Source: Alicyclobacillus contaminans DSM 17975 (GTDB lineage: Bacteria > Bacillota > Bacilli > Alicyclobacillales > Alicyclobacillaceae). Taken from it: a stretch of 55,425 nt of DNA. Positions 8,422 through 17,130 of this stretch are shown here, piece by piece (position 1 is the stretch's first letter; the number at the start of each line of letters is the position of its first letter). The stretch is from assembly GCF_000429525.1 (NCBI RefSeq), contig NZ_AUCA01000024.1:1-55425 (forward strand), read 5' to 3'. The notes beneath the pieces were generated by a model. It was not told where the DNA came from and made no database searches. It saw nothing but the letters and a program-made list of their open reading frames with translations. The position numbers were made by a program, and so were the translations under genes.

Positions 8422-10495
8422 CCTTGCGGAGAATTATATCAATCGGGAACTCAGCTGGCTGTCGTTCAACGAACGTGTATTGGAGGAAGCCTTGGACGAG
8501 AGCAACCCATTGTTTGAACGACTGAAGTTTCTCGCCATCACGGGTTCCAATCTGGATGAGTTTTTCATGGTCCGCGTGGCGGGATTGAAGGCGCAGATGA
8601 AGGCGGGCAGCTCCGTGCGGGACAACAAGACGCAGATGTCCGCAGCAGAGCAGTGGGACGCCGCCCTTCACCGGAGCAGATCATTCCAGTCCAAACAGGT
8701 GGACACCTGGAACGATGTGCTGGTTCCGCTGCTTCGGGATGCGGGGATTTCCTTCGTCTCCGCGCAGGAACTGAATGAGACCCAGCGAGATTACGTATCA
8801 GATTTGTTCACCCGTATGATCTATCCTGTTCTGACACCGATGGCGGTCGACGCCAGCCGACCGTTTCCCATGCTGGCCAACCGCAGCCTCAATCTCGCCG
8901 TGCTGATTTCGTCCGAGTCGCCCGAGGAGGAGCCGTACCTGTTTGCCTTCGTTCAGGTGCCGAGCGTTCTCAACCGCCTGTTTGAGCTCCCCGCGGCAGA
9001 CGGTACGCGCAGCTTCATTTTTCTCGAGGAAATCATTCGGATGCACCTGTCGGATCTGTTTCGAGGCAAGGAGATTGTCTCCGCCAGCTCCTTTCGGATC
9101 ACGCGCGACGCGGATCTGTCGTTGAACGAACAGGAAGCGGAAGATTTATTGGAAGAGATAGAAAAGGAACTTCAGAAACGGCGGTCGGGGGATGCGGTTC
9201 GCATTGAGGTGCAGAAGGGCATGCATTCCTATTTGCGAGGGGTGTTGGAGGAGTGGGAGGAAGTGAGTCCCGCCGAGGTGCTTGAATTGGACGGACCACT
9301 CGATTTCACTTTTCTCTTCCGGTTTGTGGACCAGGTTGGCGACGCGGAACACCGCTTCCCCGATTTCCCGCCCATCACTCCGAGCTGCCTGCGCGGCGAA
9401 GAGGATGTGTTCCGCATCCTCCGTCAACGCGATGTGCTGCTGCATCATCCGTATGAATCGTTCGATCCGGTCGTGCAGTTCGTGTGCCAGGCCGCACGCG
9501 ATCCGGATGTCCTGGCTATCAAACAGACCCTGTATCGCGTTGGCGGCGATTCGCCGATTGTCGCCGCCCTCGCGGAAGCGGCGGAGCGGGGAAAGCAGGT
9601 CACCGTTCTCGTGGAATTGCGGGCGCGGTTTGACGAGGAGAACAACATCAATTGGGCGAAGAAGTTGGAGAAGGCTGGCTGCCACGTGATCTACGGCCTG
9701 GTGGGGCTGAAAACCCATGCGAAGATGATTCTCGTGGTCCGCCGGGAAGACCAGCGTCTGCGGCGCTACGTGCATCTCGGCACCGGCAATTACAATGAAA
9801 ATACCGCCCGCGTGTACACCGATTTCGGCGTGTTCACCGCCGACGAATGGATAGCCGAGGATGTCGCTTCCATTTTTAATCAGCTCTCCGGCTATTCCTC
9901 TCTGCCAGAACTGCACCATTTACGCGTGGCTCCGTGGAATCTCGAGTCCGCGTTTCTGTCGGAGATTGAATCGGTGATCGCCAAAACCACGGCGGGGGAA
10001 CCGGGCAGAATCATCGCGAAGATGAACGCGCTCACCGACAAGGACATGATTGACGGGCTGTACCGGGCCTCCGGCGCCGGCGTGGAGATTGACCTCATTG
10101 TTCGCGGCATTTGCTGCCTGCGTCCGGGCATTCCCGGCGTGTCGGAAAACATTCGCGTGCACAGCATCGTCGGTCGCTTTTTGGAACACGGTCGCGCCTA
10201 CTATTTCCGCAGCGGCAATCAGGAAAAAGTGTTCCTGTCCAGCGCCGATTGGATGACTCGAAACCTCGAAACGCGGGTCGAAACGTTGTTCCCGGTGCTC
10301 CACCCGCCACTGCAGCAGCGCGTCAAGGACATCCTCGACACGCAGTTGGCGGACAATGTCAAACGGAGAGTGCTGCAACCGGACGGCACATACGTGCGGG
10401 TGACGCCATGGTCGGGAGAACCGGCGGTCAACAGCCAGGAAGTGCTGTACCGCCAGGTGGTGAAATCGCACCGCCAATTGATTCGAGAGATTTGA
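8399..10495 (+). CDS. ppk: Polyphosphate kinase 1
   Basis: A 698-residue PPK1, which reversibly transfers the ATP gamma-phosphate onto a polyphosphate chain. The N-terminal domain starts NRELSWLSFNERVLEEA, a family hallmark. The autophosphorylated histidine is H440 in GLKTHAKMILVVRRE, and the second conserved histidine is H597 in FLEHGRAYYFRSG. VHLGTGNYNENTARVYTD and LIVRGICCLRPG are also typical. Length is normal and nothing appears missing. The start ATG follows GGAGGTG inside the 3' end of ppx (23-base overlap). Acidophiles often store polyphosphate, and ppaC later in this window removes the pyrophosphate product of other reactions. Confidence 0.93.
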   Translation: MNVPKMYDLAENYINRELSWLSFNERVLEEALDESNPLFERLKFLAITGSNLDEFFMVRVAGLKAQMKAGSSVRDNKTQMSAAEQWDAALHRSRSFQSKQVDTWNDVLVPLLRDAGISFVSAQELNETQRDYVSDLFTRMIYPVLTPMAVDASRPFPMLANRSLNLAVLISSESPEEEPYLFAFVQVPSVLNRLFELPAADGTRSFIFLEEIIRMHLSDLFRGKEIVSASSFRITRDADLSLNEQEAEDLLEEIEKELQKRRSGDAVRIEVQKGMHSYLRGVLEEWEEVSPAEVLELDGPLDFTFLFRFVDQVGDAEHRFPDFPPITPSCLRGEEDVFRILRQRDVLLHHPYESFDPVVQFVCQAARDPDVLAIKQTLYRVGGDSPIVAALAEAAERGKQVTVLVELRARFDEENNINWAKKLEKAGCHVIYGLVGLKTHAKMILVVRREDQRLRRYVHLGTGNYNENTARVYTDFGVFTADEWIAEDVASIFNQLSGYSSLPELHHLRVAPWNLESAFLSEIESVIAKTTAGEPGRIIAKMNALTDKDMIDGLYRASGAGVEIDLIVRGICCLRPGIPGVSENIRVHSIVGRFLEHGRAYYFRSGNQEKVFLSSADWMTRNLETRVETLFPVLHPPLQQRVKDILDTQLADNVKRRVLQPDGTYVRVTPWSGEPAVNSQEVLYRQVVKSHRQLIREI

Positions 10496-10600
10496 GGATG
10501 CTGGACTTTCCGAAATTGGGTAAACTAGATAACATATGAGACGAAGTGCGTGGAAGAATTTCGGGGTGTCACCGGTGCACCTTGGGATGGCGGTGGTTTC

Positions 10601-11740
10601 GTGTTTACTGCGCTGCACGTACGAAATTGGAAGAACTTTACAAGAGTCGATATCGATGCGTTGGCGCCGCGTATGTTTTGTGTCGGGCCGAATGCTTCCG
10701 GCAAGTCGAACTTGTTGGATGTGTTTCGATTTCTGCACGACATTGCCCGGACGGGAGGCGGTTTCCAAAACGCAGTCAGACAGAGAGGCGGCGTGTCGAA
10801 ACTTCGCAGTCTTGCGGCGAGGCGGTACTCAGACATTGTGATTGAAGTCAGTATGGATCTCCGCAAGAGTCGCTGGATCTATCGCTTGGCCTTCAATCAG
10901 GACAACAACCGCGTGCCCGTCATACGCGAGGAGTCCGTCTGGCAGGACGGAAAACAAATTTTGGCGCGACCGGACGAGTTGGACAAGGACGATCCGGAAC
11001 GGATGACGCAGACCCAGTTGGAACAGGTGACGGCGAACAAGGAGTTTCGCGACATCGTGAATTTCTTTGACTCGGTGCACTATCTGCACATTGTGCCGCA
11101 ACTCGTACGCGAACCGGATCGCTCCGTGGGAAAGACGTACGATCCGTTCGGTGGCGATTTTTTGGAACAAATTATGAAAACGCAAACCAAGACCAAGCAA
11201 TCCCGATTGCGGCGCATTGAAAGCGCACTGAAGGTGGCCGTCCCGCAACTGGAAGAGTTGAAGGTGGATCGCGATGTGAAAGGAACGCCGCATCTGTTTG
11301 GGCGATATGCACATTGGCGCAAGGGGGCTGGCTGGCAGACGGAAGATCAACTGTCCGATGGAACCCTGCGCCTGTTGGGATTGCTCTGGGCCGTGATGGA
11401 CGGCAATGGCCCGCTTCTGCTCGAGGAGCCGGAACTGTCGTTGCATCCGGAAGTTGTAAAATACATTCCCCAAATGTTGGCCATCGTCATGCGAAAGCGA
11501 TCCCGACAGATTTTTGTAAGCACGCACAGTCGTGACCTTTTGGAGGACTCGGGTATCCGAGAAGACGAGGTGCTCATGTTGCAGCCGACAGAAGAAGGTA
11601 CGGATGTCATTCTCGGAAAAAATGACAGGGCGCTGACCAACCTCCTGATGGGGGGAGGCACCGTTGCGGATGTGGTCATGCCAAGGACTCGCCCGAAAAA
11701 TGTGGAGCAGTTGACATTGTTCGGAGAGGATTTTCGATGA
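10601..11740 (+). CDS. AAA family ATPase (AAA_21/OLD-like), partner of TOPRIM-like protein
   Basis: A 379-residue ABC-type AAA ATPase. The N-terminus LHVRNWKNF leads into the Walker A GPNASGKSN (residues 29-37). The middle insert (about 60-240) contains a helical region with QTKTKQSRLRRIESALK. Near the C-terminus are the signature-like QLSDGTLRLLGLL, Walker B LLLEEPELSLHPE and the switch STHSRDLLE. GTG 10601 puts the family-typical strand at residue 3; an upstream GTG at 10550 would add 17 atypical residues, and neither has a strong ribosome site. Its stop overlaps the next gene by ATGA. Such ATPase/TOPRIM pairs occur among OLD, PARIS and AbiL-type phage defence systems; a defence role here is an inference. 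Confidence 0.82.
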   Translation: MFTALHVRNWKNFTRVDIDALAPRMFCVGPNASGKSNLLDVFRFLHDIARTGGGFQNAVRQRGGVSKLRSLAARRYSDIVIEVSMDLRKSRWIYRLAFNQDNNRVPVIREESVWQDGKQILARPDELDKDDPERMTQTQLEQVTANKEFRDIVNFFDSVHYLHIVPQLVREPDRSVGKTYDPFGGDFLEQIMKTQTKTKQSRLRRIESALKVAVPQLEELKVDRDVKGTPHLFGRYAHWRKGAGWQTEDQLSDGTLRLLGLLWAVMDGNGPLLLEEPELSLHPEVVKYIPQMLAIVMRKRSRQIFVSTHSRDLLEDSGIREDEVLMLQPTEEGTDVILGKNDRALTNLLMGGGTVADVVMPRTRPKNVEQLTLFGEDFR

Positions 11741-12384
11741 GTCTCGACGATTGGATACTGCCCATTCAGGTGGTGGTGGAGGGGCTTGTCGATGAGGCCA
11801 TCGCGGATCGGCTTCTTCGCGAAATCGGAATTCCTGGTGATCGGTACATCATTTCGGTTCGCGGTGGGCGGGCAAAAATCATGAGCAAACTGCAGAACTA
11901 TAATTACGCGGCATCCCGACAGCCGTGGGTGATCTTCATGGATCTCGACAACGATGAATGTGCGCCATCTCTGATTGCCCGGTATTTGCCATCCCCCAAC
12001 GCCGGGATGTGTCTCAGGGTTGCTGTTCGCGAAGTGGAATCGTGGATTATGGCAGATCCCACCCATTTGGCTAATTTTCTCGGACTATCTCCCAGCGTTG
12101 TTCCGACGTCTCCGGATGCGGAGGAAGATCCCAAATTGAAGCTACTTCAGTTGGCACGTCGGTCACGGAGGCGTGATATCCGAGAAGATCTTGTGGTTGA
12201 AAGGAACGGGACGCTTCGCGAGGGACCAGCCTATGCAGGTCGTCTGCAGCGATTTGTGAGGGAAGAGTGGGACGTGCAGCGAGCTGCGGAGAGATCGGAC
12301 AGTTTGCTGCGGTGTATCAGGGGATTGCAAAGGTGGAAACAAAGAGTCTTCCTCTCGTCTCCAACCAGTCCTCCGTCCCTTTAA
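11737..12384 (+). CDS. TOPRIM-like protein paired with AAA ATPase
   Basis: A 215-residue protein with the outline of a TOPRIM nuclease domain: a first acidic strand VVVEGLVDEAIADRLL (E15), a glycine turn GGRAKIM, then a hydrophobic strand ending in the DxD-like FMDLDND (D69, D71), and later a conserved-looking VREVESWIMADP (about 97-108). The basic C-terminal half (ARRSRRRDIRED) could contact nucleic acid. The ATG overlaps the ATPase stop (ATGA), so the two are translationally coupled. This is the architecture of split OLD-like systems in which an ATPase sensor releases or activates a nuclease. DUF4276 or RloB-like membership is possible but not certain. No methylase or toxin-antitoxin gene is beside it. 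Confidence 0.65.
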   Translation: MSLDDWILPIQVVVEGLVDEAIADRLLREIGIPGDRYIISVRGGRAKIMSKLQNYNYAASRQPWVIFMDLDNDECAPSLIARYLPSPNAGMCLRVAVREVESWIMADPTHLANFLGLSPSVVPTSPDAEEDPKLKLLQLARRSRRRDIREDLVVERNGTLREGPAYAGRLQRFVREEWDVQRAAERSDSLLRCIRGLQRWKQRVFLSSPTSPPSL

Positions 12385-12388
12385 TGTC

Positions 12389-12416
12389 CCCCGTGTCCTA
12401 CAGGGCACGGGGTTCT
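12389..12416 (+). terminator. Terminator after the ATPase/TOPRIM cassette
   Basis: A 10-bp stem with one G-U pair (CCCCGTGTCC, 12389-12398; GGGCACGGGG, 12403-12412) encloses a 4-base loop and is followed by TTCTTT. It starts 5 bases after the stop codon. Confidence 0.8.
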
Positions 12417-12418
12417 TT

Positions 12419-12649
12419 CGTTACGCCGAGTTCAAGCGCTGACCGCAGCGGAATACATCAACACGGTTGTCGCTCTGGGACGTCCCCCGTGTTGCGACAG
12501 GAATTGAACCAATGGATGTGTTTATCCGGCGGCTTTGTAGTGTGGACAACGCGCGTGCACGCCTGGACTTCCTTCGGTTCTGTACCACCCCTTTCGGAGA
12601 TATACTCCACTAGGCAGGTGAACAGCACCAGGGGCATTCCGCTCCCTAT
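12419..12649. other. Intergenic stretch with no recognised gene
   Basis: About 230 bases between the terminator of the ATPase cassette and the promoter of the AIM24-family gene. Short open frames exist on both strands, but none has a ribosome site with a recognisable product, and no repeat or RNA fold was evident. Confidence 0.5.
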
Positions 12650-12679
12650 CTGACGAAATTTTCCGATCCGTGCTATAAT
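12650..12679 (+). promoter_or_regulatory. Sigma-A type promoter of the AIM24-family gene
   Basis: CTGACG at 12650-12655 and a consensus TATAAT at 12674-12679 are separated by 18 bases, with TG at the extended -10 position (TGCTATAAT). The gene starts about 90 bases downstream. Confidence 0.7.
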
Positions 12680-12769
12680 GGGCGCGCCAGCCGGGGCGGG
12701 GGTAAAGCAGACGTCAACCACCGCCTCACCCGGTCCCAGGGATGGCGCGATTTCGGGGAGGGGAATATT

Positions 12770-13438
12770 GTGGAGTATCAGATTGAGGGAACGACCATGC
12801 AGACCCTGGTGCTGCAACTGCGTCGAGGGGAACAGCTGTACTCGGAGACGGGGAATCTATTGATGATGTCTGACGCGATACGGATGACCACCACAGGTGG
12901 TGGTTTTGGCCAGATGCTGGCGCGCGGGTTGACCGGCAACAGCCTGTTCCTCAACGTGTTTGAAGCCGAGGAAGACGGGGCGGAGGTGATGTTCGCCACG
13001 CGCATGCCGGGGCACATCGTGCCGTTTGATATGCGTCAAGCGTACGAAGTGGTGGTTCAGCGGCATGCCTTCCTGTGCGCGGAGCGGAGCGTGTCGTACA
13101 ACGCCGGCTTCACGCTGAAGCTGGGGCGTTTTCTCGGAGGAAATGGCCTGATGTTCAATACCATTCGTGGCGACGGCATGGCATTCATCTCGGTGGATGG
13201 AGAGGTGGTGCACCGGACGTTGCGGGGCGGCGAATCCATCCTGGTGCATCCGGGGCACATTGCGGCCTTCCGGGGGTCCATCGAGTATGAGGTGGAACTG
13301 CTCAAAGGTGTCAGAAACCTGCTCTTTGGCGGGGACGGATTATATCTCATCCGTCTGACGGGGCCGGGACAAGTGTGGCTGCACGGAGTGAGCATTCACA
13401 ATCTGCGGGACGCCCTCTCCGTACCGGGTTCTCGTTGA
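12770..13438 (+). CDS. AIM24/TIGR00266 family protein
   Basis: A 222-residue beta-rich protein. The opening EYQIEGTTMQTLVLQLRRGEQLYSETGNLLMMSD, the glycine-rich GGGFGQMLARGLTGNSLFLNVFEA, and VFATRMPGHIVPFDM follow the AIM24 (TIGR00266) pattern. VHPGHIAAFRGSIEYEVELLKGVRNLLFGGDGLYLIRLTGPG is also typical. The fungal member is a mitochondrial inner-membrane protein; the role of bacterial members is unknown. It starts with GTG behind a GGGGAGGGG ribosome site and has its own promoter. Nearby genes give no hint of function, and the gene seems monocistronic. Confidence 0.85.
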   Translation: MEYQIEGTTMQTLVLQLRRGEQLYSETGNLLMMSDAIRMTTTGGGFGQMLARGLTGNSLFLNVFEAEEDGAEVMFATRMPGHIVPFDMRQAYEVVVQRHAFLCAERSVSYNAGFTLKLGRFLGGNGLMFNTIRGDGMAFISVDGEVVHRTLRGGESILVHPGHIAAFRGSIEYEVELLKGVRNLLFGGDGLYLIRLTGPGQVWLHGVSIHNLRDALSVPGSR

Positions 13439-13529
13439 CATCGCCGCAGCTGACCGGAGGGGGCCAGCGCTCTCACTGCAAGTGTCCGTTTTCCGTATCC
13501 TCGTTTGGCGAGGATGAGTCCACACAAGT

Positions 13530-14095
13530 CTACAGGTGCACACCGACCGCGTTCAGGGCCTCGCGGAACGACTGCGAGAGAAAGGAGACCACATCCGGGA
13601 CGTTGGGAAAGTCGGGGTGCTTTCTTTTGGACATCGGCAGGTAGCGTCCATTCTGCAGAACCACCGCACCGTCGTGCACCATCCGCCGCAGCGCCTCCGC
13701 CGGATTCGCCTGGCGGTCCAAACCGCCGTGAACCATGTGAATGAGGTCCTGCAGTTGCCTGCAAATCACGTCCAGCGTAGTGTGGATGACGTGCGCGCGA
13801 TACGGCGGGCGCAATTCCACGACCGAACTCGGCGCCTGTGCTGCGGCGAAGATCCGGGGATGCCATAGGCTCGAGAGTCTGTCGTCCGGTGACAACGAGC
13901 GGCAGAATCATGGCAATCAATGAACTGGCGGCGGCCACGCGGCCGAGCACCTGGGTGTGATGAGAGTCCGCCAACCGCGTCAACGCGGCGGGCGCCACAA
14001 TGGTCAACAGTGCAGACGTATGGAAATTCAAGGAGAACGCATAGATGTTGATTCCGATCCAGGAAGGTGACCATCCCTGCGTTGCTGGTGAACAT
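13530..14095 (-). pseudogene. Decayed locus: frameshifted MFS-like N-terminus joined to an unidentified 3' end
   Basis: Read leftward, a plausible start (ATG at 14095, with GGAG upstream) gives MFTSNAGMVTFL, then coding sense shifts frame to GINIYAFSLNFHTSALLTIV and AAASSLIAMILPLVVTG. This hydrophobic pattern resembles the first helices of a major facilitator transporter. Near 13893 sense shifts again, into a soluble 120-residue frame containing ICRQLQDLIHMVHGGLDRQ and LRRMVHDGAVVLQNGRYLPM, which I do not recognise and which ends at 13530. No single frame covers the locus. The simplest reading is a gene remnant left by frameshifts and an internal deletion. The MFS call rests on pattern resemblance only. 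Confidence 0.4.
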
Positions 14096-14148
14096 GCTGA
14101 AGTCTCCGCGCTTTGCACACTTCCCAGACAAATTGTCAAAATTCCATA

Positions 14149-14177
14149 TTGAAAACCCTTGCATGCCAGATTATACT
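14149..14177 (+). promoter_or_regulatory. Promoter of the xylFGH operon
   Basis: TTGAAA (14149-14154) and TATACT (14172-14177) stand 17 bases apart, a near-consensus sigma-A promoter. The inferred start site falls at the edge of the inverted repeat at 14185-14205. Confidence 0.8.
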
Positions 14178-14184
14178 GACTATA

Positions 14185-14205
14185 TTAGTTGAGTCATAAA
14201 ACTAA
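14185..14205. promoter_or_regulatory. Operator-like inverted repeat TTAGTT-N9-AACTAA
   Basis: Perfect 6-base arms TTAGTT (14185-14190) and AACTAA (14200-14205) lie 8 bases downstream of the -10 box, where a bound repressor would block initiation. The arms are the same as the outer arms of the Bacillus XylR (ROK family) xyl operator, as I remember it. With xylose transport genes downstream, XylR-type control is a reasonable inference. No xylR gene is present in the window. Confidence 0.6.
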
Positions 14206-14488
14206 CTAATTCGGACGCACTGACCACAGATGTGATGACAAGTGGGCCATTTCGGTTCATGGCTGTTCTTTGCGCAGCCACTGAACAGTGGCCCAGATGG
14301 ATTGAAAGCCCTTTCTTACAAGGCGCGGGACGCGAGCGGCAAGTCGTCAACGTGGTTTATACAGTGAATTCCTTGCTGCATCACGTTGTGGCGCGTCAGC
14401 GTGCGACGGGTGGGGATCGATGGACTGCCCGGTGTGGAGCGACCGTGCGGTTGTCGATACGAAATCAACACACATAGGGGGAAATGCG

Positions 14489-15547
14489 ATGAGGAAGAAG
14501 TGGATGACGGCGGGAATGGCCGCCATGTTAGCACTCGCAGCAGCGGGGTGCGGCACGTCCGGAGGCTCGGGCAACAGTGCTGGCAGTGGAGGTTCTGGCG
14601 GAAACGGGGTGAAGATTGGTCTTTCCTTTGGCGACTTGCAGTTGGAGCGCTGGCATCACGACGAACAGTATTTCACGGACTACGTGAAGGCCAACAGCAA
14701 GGACCAGGTCTTGGTACAGGATGCCAACGGCGATTCGTCCACCCAGGTGTCGCAGTGTGAAAACCTGATTTCGCAGGGGGTCAAGGTTTTGGTGATTGTG
14801 CCGCAGGACGGCACCGCATTGACGCAGGTGGTCAACGACGCCAATCGCTCCGGCGTGAAGGTCATTGCATACGATCGCATGATTGTCAATGCCAAACCGG
14901 ATCTCTACGTTTCCTTTGACAATGTCAAAGTGGGTGAATTGCAGGCGCAGTACCTGACGAAAGTGGCCCCGAAGGGGAAATACGTTCTGATTGAAGGCTC
15001 TCCGACGGACAACAACGCCTACATGTTCTATCAGGGGCAGATGAACGTGCTGCAGCCCCTCATCGACAAGGGGGACATTCAGGTTGTGTTCAAGCAGTTC
15101 ACACCCAACTGGAGTACGGAGAACGCGTTGAATGAAATGGAAGACGCGCTGACCAAGACCCACAACCAGGTGGATGCGGTTCTCGACGCGAACGATTCGA
15201 CTGCGCTCGGCGTCATCCAGGCGTTGAAACAGCAGCATCTGGCGGGGAAAGTACCGGTCACCGGGCAGGATGCGGACTTGGCCAACTGTCAGTTGATTGA
15301 ACAGGGCCTGCAGACCATGACGGTGTACAAACCCATCAAGCAGGAGGCCGAGGCAGCTGCCAAAGCGGCGATTGAGCTGGGCAACGGGCAGATGCCACAG
15401 ACCACGGCAACGACCAACAACAAGACCATCAACGTCCCGTCCATTTTGTTGACGCCGATTGCGGTCACCAAGGACAACATGATGTCCACCGTTGTGAAGG
15501 ACGGATTCCACACAGAGGCTGAAGTCAAGTCCACCTCGAGCCAGTGA
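14489..15547 (+). CDS. xylF: D-xylose ABC transporter, substrate-binding lipoprotein
   Basis: A 352-residue periplasmic-binding-type protein anchored to the membrane. The signal peptide ends in a lipobox with C21 (LAAAGCGTS). The mature domain closely tracks XylF: FGDLQLERWHHD, QDANGDSSTQVSQCENLI, VIAYDRMI, YVSFDNVKVGELQA, GSPTDNNAYMFYQGQM, VTGQDADLA and QTMTVYKPI all have counterparts at the same places in the E. coli protein. The ATG at 14489 follows an AGGGGG ribosome site; the frame is open upstream but without coding character. It is the first gene of xylFGH, and a long 5' leader of about 300 bases separates it from the promoter at 14149. Confidence 0.92.
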   Translation: MRKKWMTAGMAAMLALAAAGCGTSGGSGNSAGSGGSGGNGVKIGLSFGDLQLERWHHDEQYFTDYVKANSKDQVLVQDANGDSSTQVSQCENLISQGVKVLVIVPQDGTALTQVVNDANRSGVKVIAYDRMIVNAKPDLYVSFDNVKVGELQAQYLTKVAPKGKYVLIEGSPTDNNAYMFYQGQMNVLQPLIDKGDIQVVFKQFTPNWSTENALNEMEDALTKTHNQVDAVLDANDSTALGVIQALKQQHLAGKVPVTGQDADLANCQLIEQGLQTMTVYKPIKQEAEAAAKAAIELGNGQMPQTTATTNNKTINVPSILLTPIAVTKDNMMSTVVKDGFHTEAEVKSTSSQ

Positions 15548-15614
15548 TCAGCCTGCATAGGGAGGGAGGCCGTCCGCATGCCTGCGGGCGGCCATTGGAA
15601 AGGACGGTCTGACG

Positions 15615-17129
15615 ATGACGGAATGGGCACTGGAGATGACCGATATTACCAAGGAGTTTTCCGGCGTCAAGGCGTTGGATGCGGTCTCCCTGCGGGTGAA
15701 AAAAGGGGAGATTCACGCGCTGTGCGGGGAGAACGGCGCCGGAAAGTCCACGTTGATGAAGGTGTTGAGTGGAGTGTACCCGCATGGCACATTCACGGGA
15801 GACATTCGTGTGAATGGCAAACCGGTGCAGTTTCGCGGGATTGCCGACTCGGAGGCGAGCGGGGTAGCCATCATATACCAGGAGCTGGCCCTCGTCCCCG
15901 AATTCACCATCGCCGAAAACGTGTTTCTCGGCAAAGAGCCGGGACGACTTGGGATGATCTCCGAAGATGAAGTCTATCAACAGGCGCGGAAATGGACGGA
16001 GGCCGTCGGTTTACAACGGCCTCTGAGCACGAAAGTGAAGTACCTCGGCGTTGGCGAACAGCAATTGGTGGAAATTGCAAAAGCCCTGAAAAAGCGCGCC
16101 GAGATTCTCATCTTGGACGAACCCACCGCCGCTCTGAGCGAACGGGAAGTGGAGCGTTTGCTGCAAATTCTGCGCGAGCTGCGGTCGCGCGGCGTGACGT
16201 GCATTTATATTTCGCACAAACTGGACGAAGTGTTATCGATTGCCGATACGGTAACAGTGCTCCGCGATGGGCGGTCGATTGCGACCAAACCGGTCTCCGA
16301 ACTGGACGAGTCGGCCATCATTTCATTGATGGTGGGACGCAATCTGGACGAACTGTTTCCGAAGGTGACCACGCCACCGGGTGATGTGGTGATGCGCGTA
16401 TCCAACTGGTCCGTCACCAGTGCCGAAACCCGGCGCCAGATTGTTCGAGACGTTTCGTTCGAGGTGCGTGCGGGCGAGGTGGTGGGCATCGCCGGCCTGG
16501 TCGGATCCGGCCGTTCGGAGTTGGTCACCAGCATCTTCGGCGCTTATCCGGGGCGGGTGGCTGGAGATTTGGAGATTGCCGGGGAAAAGGTGCATATCAA
16601 GGACGCTGCGGACGCCATCCAAAAAGGGATTGGTCTCGTTACGGAAGACCGGAAGAAGCAGGGGCTGGTGCTCGGGATGGACATTCGCAAAAACATCACG
16701 TTGGCCAGTCTCCGCCGCCTGCCGGGAACCATTGCCATTCACGATGCGGAGGAAATTCAGTGGTCCGAGAAGCTGGTGCGCGATCTGCGCATCAAAGTCC
16801 CATCTCTCGAAGTCGCAGTCAGTGCACTGAGTGGCGGTAACCAGCAGAAGGTTGTGATTGCCAAGTGGCTGTTGACCCATCCGAAAATCCTCATTCTGGA
16901 CGAACCGACACGCGGCATCGACGTCGGTGCCAAATATGAAATCTATCAATTGATGAATCAACTGACACAGCAGGGGATGGCCATCCTGATGATCTCTTCT
17001 GAACTGCCGGAAGTTCTCGGGATGAGTGATCGGATCTTGGTCATGGGCGGCGGCCGAATTCAGGGCGAATTGAAGCGGGAAGAAGCCTCTCAGGAAAAGA
17101 TTATGCATTTGGCGACGAGGGGGCAGTAG
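15615..17129 (+). CDS. xylG: D-xylose ABC transporter, ATP-binding protein
   Basis: A 504-residue double ABC ATPase of the CUT2 sugar importer class. The first half has Walker A GENGAGKST (residues 38-46), a degenerate signature LGVGEQQLVEIA and Walker B ILILDEPTAAL. The second half has the atypical loop GLVGSGRSE, a good signature LSGGNQQKVVIAKWL and LILDEPTRGIDVG. That asymmetry is normal for XylG, RbsA and MglA. It would dimerise on the cytoplasmic face and power XylH. It lies 67 bases after xylF and one base before xylH, so it is clearly in the same operon. Confidence 0.92.
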   Translation: MTEWALEMTDITKEFSGVKALDAVSLRVKKGEIHALCGENGAGKSTLMKVLSGVYPHGTFTGDIRVNGKPVQFRGIADSEASGVAIIYQELALVPEFTIAENVFLGKEPGRLGMISEDEVYQQARKWTEAVGLQRPLSTKVKYLGVGEQQLVEIAKALKKRAEILILDEPTAALSEREVERLLQILRELRSRGVTCIYISHKLDEVLSIADTVTVLRDGRSIATKPVSELDESAIISLMVGRNLDELFPKVTTPPGDVVMRVSNWSVTSAETRRQIVRDVSFEVRAGEVVGIAGLVGSGRSELVTSIFGAYPGRVAGDLEIAGEKVHIKDAADAIQKGIGLVTEDRKKQGLVLGMDIRKNITLASLRRLPGTIAIHDAEEIQWSEKLVRDLRIKVPSLEVAVSALSGGNQQKVVIAKWLLTHPKILILDEPTRGIDVGAKYEIYQLMNQLTQQGMAILMISSELPEVLGMSDRILVMGGGRIQGELKREEASQEKIMHLATRGQ

Positions 17130-17130
17130 A

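Noticed and set aside
10550-10600. Upstream GTG start (10550) for the AAA ATPase
   Set aside because: It adds residues unlike the family N-terminus and has no ribosome site; GTG 10601 starts at the conserved first strand. Kept as an alternative in the gene entry.
12458-12817. A 119-codon minus-strand frame upstream of the AIM24 gene
   Set aside because: It runs through the clear promoter and start of the AIM24 gene, lacks a ribosome site and shows no family resemblance.
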